A stretch of DNA of 29,729 nt from Bacteroidales bacterium UBA6248 (GCA_002441345.1 DJVU01000078.1:1110-30838), one strand, 5' to 3'. Shown: positions 16,361 to 24,403, counted from the first letter of the stretch. The notes: a model not told the origin generated them from the letters alone. Numbers and translations: made by a program.

Positions 16361-17077
16361 ATGAAAACCTGCAGAACTTCCGGATTGTCGTTTGCCCCGG
16401 CCCTGATCGCGATGGCACTTCTGGTATTCTCCTGTGGCAAGGAAGAAGCCAATACCATGAATCACATGCCCGAAGCCGTATTTACCGTTGAACCTGCCCG
16501 GGGGGATGTGAATACCGGTTTTGTGTTTGATGCCTCCGCCGTCAGCGATCAGGAAGACAACAATGCCTCGCTTGAAATCCGGTGGGACTGGACCGGCAAC
16601 GGGACCTGGGATACGGAGTTTTCCACGGGTCGCACCCTTACCCGAAACTATGCCGAGCCGGGTCTGTACTTTCCGCTTATGCAGGTCAGGGATTCAAAAG
16701 GACTGAGCGATTCAGCGCGAATGATGCTGGTGGTGGTTCATGACCTGGACAATCAGCCACCCGATATGCCCATCTATCTGTCTCCTCCCAACTGGCAGAA
16801 CTGGATGGAACCTGTGGTTATTTTCAGCTGGAGCTGTATTGACCACGACAACGACAGCATCTTTTTCGACCTGTGGACAGGTTTCAGCCCGGAAACGCTC
16901 GAGCCCGTGCTTACCGGGATAAGCGATTACACAATTGAATATGGTCAGAAAGTGTATGAAACTACCATTTCCGGTTTTCAGCTCAAGAAAGACTATTTCT
17001 GGCAGGTTTTTGCCCGTGACGAAGCCGGCAATTACACCCCCGGACACATCTGGAGATTTACCACACGCCCCGAATAA
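16361..17077 (+). CDS. lipoprotein with PKD and fibronectin-III-like domains
   Basis: A 238-residue predicted lipoprotein. The signal sequence ends in the lipobox LVFSC with the lipidated cysteine at residue 25. Residues 36-127 form a PKD-type domain (FVFDASAVSD, IRWDWTGNGTWDT, RNYAEPGLYFPLMQVRDSKG). Residues 132-236 look like an FnIII-type domain (IFSWSCIDHDNDSIFFDLW, YFWQVFARDEAGNYTPGHIW). The frame is open from a TTG at 16331, but the ATG at 16361 is the one that gives a normal lipoprotein signal. It carries no T9SS sorting domain, unlike the divergently oriented cluster. The next gene begins 2 nt after its stop. An envelope-anchored binding role is inferred only from the domains. Confidence 0.88.
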   Translation: MKTCRTSGLSFAPALIAMALLVFSCGKEEANTMNHMPEAVFTVEPARGDVNTGFVFDASAVSDQEDNNASLEIRWDWTGNGTWDTEFSTGRTLTRNYAEPGLYFPLMQVRDSKGLSDSARMMLVVVHDLDNQPPDMPIYLSPPNWQNWMEPVVIFSWSCIDHDNDSIFFDLWTGFSPETLEPVLTGISDYTIEYGQKVYETTISGFQLKKDYFWQVFARDEAGNYTPGHIWRFTTRPE

Positions 17078-17079
17078 GC

Positions 17080-18393
17080 ATGAAATTTCGTTTTGTGTTA
17101 CTGTTTCTGCTAAGCATGGCTGCAGCGGCCAGAGGGCAGGATAAACCAGAATTTTACCACATCAGCGGCTGCATCCGCGGCCTCGACTCTTCCGTAATCT
17201 ATCTCAGGGAATTTTATTTCGGTGAGGAATTCGTTTCGGACTCTGCAGGCATTGGCAAAGACGGCTGCTTCCGTTTCCGCATTTCAGCCGGCAAGCCGGC
17301 CGGACATTACCGGATTCAGTTCGGAGGCCGGCGTTTCCTCGACCTTATCTTTATGCACAGTGATATTGCGTTCCATACAACTATTAAGCAGCCGATCGAC
17401 AGCATCGCATTTGAGAACTCTCCCGAAAACGAACTCTATTACCGTTACCTGAGGTTCCGCCTGAAAAGCCAGCCGCGCATCGAAAACCTCCGCAAACAGC
17501 TCAGAGACCACTCTCCGGACGATCCTTTTTTCAACATGGCCCGCAACGAGTACCTGAGCCTTCACGAGCAGGAAAGAGCTTTCACGGAAGCCCTCATTGC
17601 CGGGGAAACCGGCCGCTTTTCGTCAAAACTTATCAAGCTGGACCGGGAACCGGCAGCCGATCCCCTGCTGAGCCTTAAAGAGAGGTTAAGCTTTCAGTTT
17701 TCGCATTACCTGGATGAGGACATCTTCTCAGATACGTCCATACTGCGGTCAAACGCCCTTTCAGCCCGCATCATCTCTTATCTCTCGTTTGTTACCGGGT
17801 TGTGGCCCGAGGATCCCGAAAAGGGATTCCGGCTGGCAAGCATCAACCTGCTGATGGCAGCTTCGGGATCGGAAGTTATGTCGCAAGCCGTTGCCTCCTA
17901 CCTGGCAGCGGGATTTAAACGTCTTGGCTATGAAAGCCTGGCCGGCGAAATCGTCCGGCTGCCCATCCCCTGCTGCAGTTGTTCAGAGGATAAAAAAACA
18001 GGAACGAAGCATGCAAACCTGAAGGGCCGCAAATTCCCGTCCATAACGGCTGCCGGAAGTCGCGGAACAGTAAGCCTTCCCGTAAAGGCAAACAAAACGC
18101 TTCTGCTTATCCCCGGAAGGGATTGCATTGCCGGACAGGCTCTTACAGAAAATGTAATGCTGATGATGCCTCATTTTAGCAAAGCCGGCACCGAAGTATA
18201 CATCCTGAGCGACCTGAAAGTACCCGGAAGGCAGGACAGTGAGATTCGGGCGATAAGCCTGCGAATGGATGAAGCCGGAAGAAAAAAAGTGCAGCATTTC
18301 AGCGGATCGGCAGTGCCGCTGCTTCTCGAAATTAATCCTGACGGCACGGTGAGGAAAGCCGCGGCATCCTGGATTGAATTCGTAAGACAGTAA
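17080..18393 (+). CDS. DUF4369 envelope protein with degenerate thioredoxin-like domain
   Basis: A 437-residue exported protein with a signal peptide ending ARG before Gln-20. Residues 25-115 match DUF4369, the N-terminal domain of Bacteroidota TlpA/ResA-like proteins (VYLREFYFG-like strand, FVSDSAGIGKDGCFRF, PAGHYRI, DIAFHT). A helical middle (115-290) follows. The C-terminal part (317-437) has the strand order of a thioredoxin domain, including a likely cis-Pro segment SAVPLLLEINPDG near Pro-413. The redox CxxC is missing: the expected place reads GRDCIAGQ, keeping only Cys-349. A separate CCSC lies at 298-301. Thiol-disulfide exchange through a normal CxxC is therefore unlikely. It begins 2 nt after the lipoprotein stop, so the two form an operon, and it ends 2 nt before a convergent gene. 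Confidence 0.82.
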   Translation: MKFRFVLLFLLSMAAAARGQDKPEFYHISGCIRGLDSSVIYLREFYFGEEFVSDSAGIGKDGCFRFRISAGKPAGHYRIQFGGRRFLDLIFMHSDIAFHTTIKQPIDSIAFENSPENELYYRYLRFRLKSQPRIENLRKQLRDHSPDDPFFNMARNEYLSLHEQERAFTEALIAGETGRFSSKLIKLDREPAADPLLSLKERLSFQFSHYLDEDIFSDTSILRSNALSARIISYLSFVTGLWPEDPEKGFRLASINLLMAASGSEVMSQAVASYLAAGFKRLGYESLAGEIVRLPIPCCSCSEDKKTGTKHANLKGRKFPSITAAGSRGTVSLPVKANKTLLLIPGRDCIAGQALTENVMLMMPHFSKAGTEVYILSDLKVPGRQDSEIRAISLRMDEAGRKKVQHFSGSAVPLLLEINPDGTVRKAAASWIEFVRQ

Positions 18394-18395
18394 TT

Positions 18396-19121
18396 CTAAA
18401 GCTCCCAGCCCGAAGCCAGGATATCGACAAGATGGATGGTCTTTACAGGAAGATTGTGCTTGCGGATAAATGCATCCAGATGCATAAGACAGGAGCTGTC
18501 GGTGGAAACGATGTATTCAGCACCGGTCTTTAAGGCAAGATTCACTTTATGCTCAGCCATGGCTGCGGAAATGGCTTCATGTTTAACCGAAAACGTACCG
18601 CCGAATCCGCAACAGGTGCCGGGTTCTTCCATTTCAACAAGCTTCAGCCCCCTGACACAGGACAGCAGGGTCCTGGGTTCGTCCTTCAAACCATATTCGC
18701 GCAAAGCGGCACAGCTGTCGTGAAACGTCACCGTATGTTCAAACACAGCGCCTACACTTCTAACATTCATAACATTAACAAGAAAATCGGAAACTTCATA
18801 AATATTTTTCTTCAGTAAACGGTACTCGTTATGAAGTGCTGAATTGTAGAACATTTCATCATAATAATTCCGAACCATACCCACACAGGAGGCGGAGGGT
18901 GCGACTACATATTCGCAATTATTAAAGTCACGGATAAACTTTTCACCCATCGATTTTGCATGATCCCAGAATCCCGAGTTGAAGGCAAGCTGTCCGCAGC
19001 AGGTTTGATTTTTATTGTAACGAACGGTAACCCCGGCTTTTTCAAGAACTTTCACCATACTGAATCCCGTTTCGGGATAAAGCTGATCAATGAAGCAGGG
19101 GATGAAAATATCGACGATCAT
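18396..19121 (-). CDS. CCG-domain iron-sulfur protein, LutA/YkgE-like
   Basis: A 241-residue cytoplasmic protein with two cysteine-rich CCG domains. The first has Cys-9, Cys41-Cys42-Gly43 and Cys-79. The second has Cys-137, Cys170-Cys171-Gly172 and Cys-211. This is the pattern of LutA (YkgE), one of three proteins of the LutABC L-lactate oxidation system, and of heterodisulfide-reductase-type subunits that bind iron-sulfur clusters. All expected cysteines are present. The ATG at 19121 is chosen because it starts directly at the conserved VDIFIPCF; an ATG four codons upstream is possible. LutB and LutC genes are not adjacent; a LUD-domain gene lies 5.4 kb away. The family call is secure; lactate as substrate is inferred. 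Confidence 0.88.
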   Translation of the reverse strand: MIVDIFIPCFIDQLYPETGFSMVKVLEKAGVTVRYNKNQTCCGQLAFNSGFWDHAKSMGEKFIRDFNNCEYVVAPSASCVGMVRNYYDEMFYNSALHNEYRLLKKNIYEVSDFLVNVMNVRSVGAVFEHTVTFHDSCAALREYGLKDEPRTLLSCVRGLKLVEMEEPGTCCGFGGTFSVKHEAISAAMAEHKVNLALKTGAEYIVSTDSSCLMHLDAFIRKHNLPVKTIHLVDILASGWEL

Positions 19122-19141
19122 CGGAATGCCCAAAATTTTAA

Positions 19142-19172
19142 CAAACCTACGCTATATTTGTGGAAGAAACAA
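19142..19172 (-). promoter_or_regulatory. Bacteroidota-type promoter for the LutA-like gene
   Basis: On the minus strand TTG (19172-19170) is separated by exactly 20 nt from TAGGTTTG (19149-19142), a perfect -7 box. Transcription would start near 19135, about 14 nt before the chosen ATG. Its spacer contains the -7 box of the divergent beta-lactamase gene. Confidence 0.6.
19153..19160 (+). promoter_or_regulatory. -7 box for the beta-lactamase gene
   Basis: TATATTTG on the plus strand is a perfect TAnnTTTG. No TTG is present at the usual upstream distance. Transcription starting near 19167 would leave only 7 nt before the ATG at 19174 but 34 nt before the ATG at 19201, which favours the latter start. 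Confidence 0.5.
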
Positions 19173-19200
19173 TATGCATCAAAAAAAACAGCACCATAGT

Positions 19201-20058
19201 ATGAGCAGCAGCAAAGGCAATTCTGTAGCCGGGAACAAGCATGCCGGCAAACGGCCGGAGCCGTCAAAACCAGCCTTTTTAGTACTTCTTACCATACTTC
19301 TGATTTCCGCTGCCATACCCTCATGCCGCGAAAACGATTCCTGGGGCGGGGTGTTCACGCAACATGGCGTGGAAGGCACGTTTGTGCTCCGCAAACTATC
19401 GACCGGAGAAACTATAGTATGGAACGAAAACAGGGCCGCGGAGAGGTTTATGCCGGCATCCACATTTAAAATCCCGAATACTCTTATCGGATTGCAGACG
19501 GGAGCCGTCGGAAGCATCGACGAGGTGTTTGTGTGGGACAGCGTTGAAAGGACGTACGATGCATGGAACCGCGATATGAGTCTGAAAGAGGCGTTTCGTT
19601 TGTCGGCGGTTTGGGTTTACCAGGAGCTTGCCCGGCGTACCGGCAGGGAAGCAATGGAAGCCATGCTTGAAAAATGCGAATATGGAAACATGCTGACCGG
19701 AACCGACATCGATCGTTTCTGGCTGGAGGGCGATATCGCAATTTCGGCGCTGGAGCAGACCGCTTTTCTTCGGAAACTGTGGATGAAAAGCTTGCCTTTT
19801 GATACAGCAAATCAGGAACTGGTAAGGCAGATCATGCTGCTGGAATCAGCGGAAGACAAAAGGCTGTATGCCAAGACCGGTTGGGCAGCGCGCATAGAAA
19901 ATCAGATCGGATGGTATACCGGAGTGGTGGAATGCAGGGATGAAACCTGGTTTTTTGCCATGAATATAGATATTAAAAAGCCCGAAGATCTGGATGCCCG
20001 GATATCCGTTAGCCGGGAAATACTCCGTGCGGAAGGAATCTATCCGTACACACGCTGA
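19201..20058 (+). CDS. class D (OXA-type) beta-lactamase
   Basis: A 285-residue serine beta-lactamase that would hydrolyse beta-lactams in the periplasm. All class D motifs are present: STFK at 87-90 (nucleophile Ser-87 and the lysine usually carboxylated), SAV at 135-137, YGN at 161-163, FWLEG with Trp-174 and KTG at 225-227. The N-terminus is long and basic before a hydrophobic segment (25-41) that ends at Cys-42, so it may be a lipoprotein, although the IPSC box is not ideal. The ATG at 19174 would add nine residues. No regulator of BlaR/BlaI type and no mobile element is adjacent; base composition looks like the neighbours, so it is likely a resident chromosomal gene. Its stop is 2 nt from the convergent aroA stop. 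Substrate range cannot be read from sequence. Confidence 0.93.
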   Translation: MSSSKGNSVAGNKHAGKRPEPSKPAFLVLLTILLISAAIPSCRENDSWGGVFTQHGVEGTFVLRKLSTGETIVWNENRAAERFMPASTFKIPNTLIGLQTGAVGSIDEVFVWDSVERTYDAWNRDMSLKEAFRLSAVWVYQELARRTGREAMEAMLEKCEYGNMLTGTDIDRFWLEGDIAISALEQTAFLRKLWMKSLPFDTANQELVRQIMLLESAEDKRLYAKTGWAARIENQIGWYTGVVECRDETWFFAMNIDIKKPEDLDARISVSREILRAEGIYPYTR

Positions 20059-20060
20059 AG

Positions 20061-21293
20061 TCAGCCTCCCGTAAGAATAAATCCCGCTTTGCGCAGATCG
20101 TCCCAGAATTCGGGATACGACTTCGCCACCACGGCCGGTGTATCAAGAATTACGGAACCGGTCCTCAGCGCCAGCATGGCAAAAGCCATGGCTATCCGGT
20201 GATCGCCGGATGCTGAAACAACACCCCCTTTTACCGGATTCTGGCCGCTCAGGATTTCAAGCCTTCCGGTACATGGAGATACAGCGCGATATCCAAGTTT
20301 TAAAAGGCCCGAGATTACTGCCTGAATGCGGTCGCTTTCCTTGATATGAAGGGTAGACAGTCCCGTAAAGCGAGCTCCGGTGCCCAGTCCGGCACATGCT
20401 ACTGCTACGGCAGGGAGCAGATCGGGACAGGAATTGAAATCGTATTCCAGAAAAGGAACCGGATTTCCGGCGTTGGTTAAGGTAAGCATATCGCCGGAGA
20501 AATGGGAGTCAACGCCCAGATTACGGAATAGATCCACAGCAACGCGGTCACCCTGAAGCGATTCGGGATTAAGTCCGCCGATGCGGATGTTGCTGCCGGG
20601 CATAAGCGCTACCAGCTGCATCCAGAAAGCAGCCGCCGACCAGTCGCTCTCTGCCGGAGCATTCGAAATCCGGTAACTTCCTTTATCTACACGTATCACC
20701 GGCAAACGCATCTGCACCCGGGCACCCTGGCGCACCATAAGTCCGGCTGTGAGTTCAATATAAGAACGAGAAACCACATTGCCCTTCAGATGAATTTCTA
20801 TTCCATTTTCCATTTCCGGAGCAACCATCATCAGGGCTGAAATAAACTGACTGCTGACGGATGCATCCACATCAACCCGGCCACCATTAAGCTTTTTACC
20901 TTCAATCATCAAAGGCGGAAATCCCTGACGACCTGTATACTGAATTTCAGCCCCCAGCATCCGCAGGGCATCCACCAGCGGAGCACATGGGCGCTGCTGC
21001 ATGCGCTGCGAACCGGTAAGCAGGTGTCTGCCGCCCGTAATCGACAGCAGGGCAGCCATAAATCTGAAAACGGTACCCGCATCCCCGGCGTCAAACACCG
21101 TATTATCCGTGCCCTGCCCGAGCTGTAAAATCATTTTTTGCATCAGCAGGTAGTCGTCACTCCCCGGCTTTAATCGTTCCGGCGCTTCTCCGGCCAGGTA
21201 ATTCATCAGCAGCAGACGGTTGGCAATGCTTTTCGACGACGGAAGCCGGAGGCTGACATCGGGAGGCGACTGGGGCGGGCGGATATGCATCAT
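20061..21293 (-). CDS. aroA: 3-phosphoshikimate 1-carboxyvinyltransferase (EPSP synthase)
   Basis: A 410-residue cytoplasmic enzyme of the shikimate pathway; it joins shikimate 3-phosphate and phosphoenolpyruvate. Recognised by SSKSIANR (19-26), AGDAGTVFRF (69-78), LTGSQRMQQRP (92-102), SVSSQFISALM, KESDRIQAV and SGDHRIAMAFAML near the end. The frame is open 15 codons further upstream to 21338, which would overlap aroB by 32 nt. The ATG at 21293 is preferred because it puts the first conserved motif at the usual distance from the N-terminus and leaves 13 nt after the aroB stop; the adjacent ATG at 21290 is equally possible. Probably co-transcribed with aroB. Confidence 0.95.
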   Translation of the reverse strand: MMHIRPPQSPPDVSLRLPSSKSIANRLLLMNYLAGEAPERLKPGSDDYLLMQKMILQLGQGTDNTVFDAGDAGTVFRFMAALLSITGGRHLLTGSQRMQQRPCAPLVDALRMLGAEIQYTGRQGFPPLMIEGKKLNGGRVDVDASVSSQFISALMMVAPEMENGIEIHLKGNVVSRSYIELTAGLMVRQGARVQMRLPVIRVDKGSYRISNAPAESDWSAAAFWMQLVALMPGSNIRIGGLNPESLQGDRVAVDLFRNLGVDSHFSGDMLTLTNAGNPVPFLEYDFNSCPDLLPAVAVACAGLGTGARFTGLSTLHIKESDRIQAVISGLLKLGYRAVSPCTGRLEILSGQNPVKGGVVSASGDHRIAMAFAMLALRTGSVILDTPAVVAKSYPEFWDDLRKAGFILTGG

Positions 21294-21306
21294 AGCTATT
21301 TCGCTT

Positions 21307-22407
21307 TTACTGAAGGTTGCTTTGGGTGCACGATGCATAAAACCTCAGGCTTTCGGCAATAAGTCCGGGCTCACAGGCTATGCCGTCCGCTGCCTCCCCT
21401 ACGGATCGAAGAAGACTGAGCAAATGCTTCCCTTCGCGATTTTTTTTATCGTATCCGGTAAGCCGCGCTACTGAGGTTATGGCATCCGCATGCAAGGGAT
21501 AATGCCCAAAGCTACGTATCAGAAAGTCCGTTACCGTGCCGGCCACATCGGCGGGAAGTCCGGCTATTTGTGCCGAGATCCAGGTTTCGCAGACCATGCC
21601 TGCTGCAACAGCCTCCCCGTGCGTAAGGGGAATGGCATCGTTTCGCAGCGACCAGGTTTCAATGGCGTGGCCGAGCGTATGTCCGAAATTCAGCAATCGT
21701 CTCCTTCCCAGTTCCTGAGGATCGCTGTTGACAATACCTGCTTTGATTTTTATCGCCGGAAGAATGTATTCCTTCCACTGCAGGGATTTGCTGCTCTCCG
21801 TCACGATCTGTTCCCACATACCGGCATCGGCAATCAGGGCATGTTTGCAAATTTCGGCGGCGCCCGACAGTATTTCCCTTTCCGGGAGGGTATCAAGGAA
21901 TCCGGGCCATACCAGGATAGAGGCGGGATTGGCAAAAAGTCCGATCTGATTTTTGAGACCGTGCAGATCCACTCCTGTTTTCCCGCCAAGGGAGGCATCT
22001 ACCATAGCCATAAGAGAAGTGGGAATATGGATAAACGGCATCCCGCGATGAAAAACGGAAGCAGCAAATCCGCCGAGGTCGGTAATCACTCCTCCGCCCA
22101 GGTTGATAAGCAGAGAATTTCTGTTGCCTCCGGTTTCGGCCATTTGCATCCAGATGCGCTCGCAGGTTCCGAGCGTCTTGTTTTGTTCACCGGCTTCCAT
22201 TTCCAGGCAGATGGCTTCGCTGAGTGCAGGCACATGGCGGAGCAGCAGAGGATAGCAATATTTTCGGGTATTGGAATCGGCAAGCACATACACGGGACCC
22301 TTGCCCGTGAACCGCGATAAAAGAAGCTGCTGCAAAGCTTCAGGCGATGATCCGCCGACCCGGACGGGACAGCCGGCAATTTGAAATTCATGAAAATCAA
22401 CCAACAT
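21307..22407 (-). CDS. aroB: 3-dehydroquinate synthase
   Basis: A 366-residue NAD- and metal-dependent enzyme that converts DAHP to 3-dehydroquinate, the second step of the shikimate pathway. Motifs: GEQNKT (73-78), LGGGVITDLGGFAAS (103-117), PTSLMAMVDASLGGKTGV (129-146), SGAAEICKHALI with the metal-binding Glu, and LLNFGHTLGHAIE plus LTHGEAVAAGM carrying the metal-binding histidines. The N-terminal part is somewhat diverged. It is the first gene of the aroB-aroA pair. The region upstream to the divergent proline dehydrogenase gene is about 390 nt; I did not find a convincing promoter on this strand. Confidence 0.95.
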   Translation of the reverse strand: MLVDFHEFQIAGCPVRVGGSSPEALQQLLLSRFTGKGPVYVLADSNTRKYCYPLLLRHVPALSEAICLEMEAGEQNKTLGTCERIWMQMAETGGNRNSLLINLGGGVITDLGGFAASVFHRGMPFIHIPTSLMAMVDASLGGKTGVDLHGLKNQIGLFANPASILVWPGFLDTLPEREILSGAAEICKHALIADAGMWEQIVTESSKSLQWKEYILPAIKIKAGIVNSDPQELGRRRLLNFGHTLGHAIETWSLRNDAIPLTHGEAVAAGMVCETWISAQIAGLPADVAGTVTDFLIRSFGHYPLHADAITSVARLTGYDKKNREGKHLLSLLRSVGEAADGIACEPGLIAESLRFYASCTQSNLQ

Positions 22408-22800
22408 ACCGGTATAATTATCCTGCCGGTGAAAATACTAAAAAAAAACCGTTGTAGATAACGTTTCCGTAAAACCTTTGCTGCCGGCGTACCGGGTTAA
22501 GGTTTCAGGTTCTTAGCTGCAATTCGGAAGCATTCCGACAATGTAAACCTGGCAAAACTCAAAGCACACGATAGATAAACAGCAGAGTCTAAGCCGCACA
22601 TACCTCCGGTACAGCACGACATCCCGAAAGCGGCTTAAGGGGGAAGAATCATTTTTTAATCTGACTAATTCTGGTACTGATGAATATCCCTGAAAATAAA
22701 TTAATTAATTTTGCCGGAAAGCAGGTATCGCCGTAACCCGGCAGCTTACGAATTACCGGATATCCGGGCCGGTGTTCTGCGTTCAATACGTCACAATGAA
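22408..22800. other. 393-nt divergent intergenic region with an inverted repeat
   Basis: No gene recognised. It holds a perfect 8-bp inverted repeat, TAAGCCGC at 22590-22597 and GCGGCTTA at 22630-22637, with a 32-nt loop, and a run of T about 20 nt further on. This could be a structured leader element, an operator or a terminator. A -7 box for the plus-strand gene lies at 22706-22713. Confidence 0.45.
22706..22713 (+). promoter_or_regulatory. -7 box for proline dehydrogenase
   Basis: TAATTTTG matches TAnnTTTG exactly, 87 nt upstream of the ATG at 22801. No TTG stands at the expected upstream distance, so the call is tentative. Confidence 0.4.
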
Positions 22801-23979
22801 ATGAAACCAGACTTCACCAACACTGAAATTGCTTTCCGGAGCAAAACCAGCAGCGACCTGAGGAAGGCCATGCTGCTTTTCAACACCATGGCTAATCCCG
22901 GACTGGTAAAAGCCGGAACGTGGACAATTGACAAGGCTTTTAAAATGCGTTTGCCTGTAAACTGGGTAATAAAGCCAACGATATACAATCATTTTGTTGG
23001 CGGTGAAACGCTTGAAGACTGCAAACATGCTGTTGAGCGTCAGATAGCGCACAATGTAAAATCGGTACTTGACTATTCGGTAGAGGGCAACCACGAGGAG
23101 GATGGAATACAGGCCACTCTTGAGGAGACGCTGAAATCGATCAGAAATGCCGCGGGTAATCCGGCCATACCGTTTGCCGTTTTTAAGCCAACTGCACTGG
23201 CTGCACCCGTATTGTTTGAAAACGCATCGCCGGGCAAGCCTCTGGATGCGCGCATGGAAGAGGAGTATCTGCGTTTTCGCACCCGGGTAAACACCCTGTG
23301 CAATGAGTCGTTCAAGCTGGGGGTTCCGCTGATGATTGATGCCGAGGACAGCTGGTACCAGCATCTTGTTGACGACACCGTGGAAGAGATGATGCGAAGG
23401 TACAACCGCCAAGAGGCAATTGTTTTCAACACCCTGCAGATGTATCGTCACGACCGGCTTCAGTATCTGCGCGAGAGCATTGCCAGAGCCAGGGAAGGCG
23501 GTTTTTTTACCGGATACAAACTGGTGAGGGGTGCTTATATGGAGAAAGAACGCAAGCGTGCGGAAGAAATGGGCTACCCCTCTCCCATTCATCCCGACAA
23601 GGCAGCAACAGATGCCGCCTTTGACGAAGCCATTATGATTTGTGTTGAAAACTGCGATATAACTACCGTAATGTGCGGGTCACACAACGAAACCAGCAAT
23701 CAGCTTCTGGCCGATGCAATCGATTCGCGCAGGCACAACAGAACCGACAACCGCTTCTGGTTTGCCCAGCTTTACGGCATGAGCGACCACCTCAGTTTTA
23801 ACCTGGCCCATGCTGGCTATAACGTAACAAAATACGTCCCTTACGGCCCGGTAAGAAACGTAATGCCTTACCTTTTCAGAAGGGCTGAGGAAAACACCAG
23901 CATCGCCGGGCAAACCGGCCGCGAGCTCCGTCTGCTTCGGATGGAAATGAGCCGCCGCAGAAAATCCGGAAGCAGATAA
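22801..23979 (+). CDS. proline dehydrogenase, stand-alone
   Basis: A 392-residue FAD enzyme with the PRODH TIM-barrel that oxidises proline to pyrroline-5-carboxylate. Visible motifs are YKLVRGAYMEKER (239-251), FAQLYGMSDHL (321-331), KYVPYGPV (344-351) and YLFRRAEEN (357-365), the last holding the arginines that bind the substrate carboxylate. It is not fused to a pyrroline-5-carboxylate dehydrogenase and none is adjacent. The frame is open 30 codons upstream, but that part is unlike the family and lies over the promoter region; the ATG at 22801 is chosen. It ends in a good terminator. Confidence 0.93.
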   Translation: MKPDFTNTEIAFRSKTSSDLRKAMLLFNTMANPGLVKAGTWTIDKAFKMRLPVNWVIKPTIYNHFVGGETLEDCKHAVERQIAHNVKSVLDYSVEGNHEEDGIQATLEETLKSIRNAAGNPAIPFAVFKPTALAAPVLFENASPGKPLDARMEEEYLRFRTRVNTLCNESFKLGVPLMIDAEDSWYQHLVDDTVEEMMRRYNRQEAIVFNTLQMYRHDRLQYLRESIARAREGGFFTGYKLVRGAYMEKERKRAEEMGYPSPIHPDKAATDAAFDEAIMICVENCDITTVMCGSHNETSNQLLADAIDSRRHNRTDNRFWFAQLYGMSDHLSFNLAHAGYNVTKYVPYGPVRNVMPYLFRRAEENTSIAGQTGRELRLLRMEMSRRRKSGSR

Positions 23980-24005
23980 TTTCAGGAGCTGAAAAACAAT
24001 TCATT

Positions 24006-24042
24006 AAGCCGGAAAACGCATTGTGCTTCCCGGCTTTTTTTT
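24006..24042 (+). terminator. factor-independent terminator after proline dehydrogenase
   Basis: AAGCCGG (24006-24012) pairs with CCGGCTT (24030-24036); the loop itself contains GCA/TGC pairing, and a run of eight T ends at 24042 region. A classic stem plus T-run 27 nt after the stop codon. Confidence 0.8.
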
Positions 24043-24186
24043 ATTTTGTCCGACAACCGAAACCTTTTCCCCGCAAGGGTTTGCTAAAAAAATGTTAAAA
24101 CAGCAGATGCGATGCAACAAGCATCCGTTGCCAGCGTTTTGTATGTGATAGAATCACTAAGTACAAACGCTAAAAATAGCTTTGCC

Positions 24187-24375
24187 ATGCTGGAATATTC
24201 GAAATTAATACTTCAGAAAGTCAGCTTCAGCAAGGAGTTATTCGGCAAGGAGCTGAGAAAAGCAATCCGGTTTCTGAAAAAAGAGGAGGTTCTTCTTCTC
24301 CAGGCCTGGGTAATGCTTAGTTACAATGACCGTTACGGAGATATAATACGGGAAGTTTTCAGAAACTTATCCTGA
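24187..24375 (+). CDS. small conserved-looking Bacteroidota protein, function unknown
   Basis: A 62-residue protein that begins MLEYSKLILQKVSFSKELF and continues with GKELRKAIRFLKKEEV. I recall short proteins of this type in Bacteroidota genomes, with a helical LEK/LRKA pattern, but no function. The frame is open 25 codons upstream to 24112; the internal ATG is preferred because the recalled family starts at MLEY. A TAGCTTTG at 24177-24184 resembles a -7 box but is too close to this ATG to serve it, so the real promoter must lie further upstream. It has no signal peptide or membrane segment and many charged residues. It is preceded by the proline dehydrogenase terminator. Confidence 0.65.
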   Translation: MLEYSKLILQKVSFSKELFGKELRKAIRFLKKEEVLLLQAWVMLSYNDRYGDIIREVFRNLS

Positions 24376-24403
24376 CCCTCCGGTAATCAATAACTGAAAT
24401 ACA

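Noticed and set aside
21490..22320. 276-codon open frame on the plus strand
   Set aside because: Antisense to aroB, which has all its active-site motifs; the shadow product is not protein-like.
22783..23592. 269-codon open frame on the minus strand
   Set aside because: Antisense to the proline dehydrogenase gene with intact motifs.
24177..24184. TAGCTTTG as promoter of the small 62-residue gene
   Set aside because: The transcription start would fall at or after the chosen ATG at 24187.
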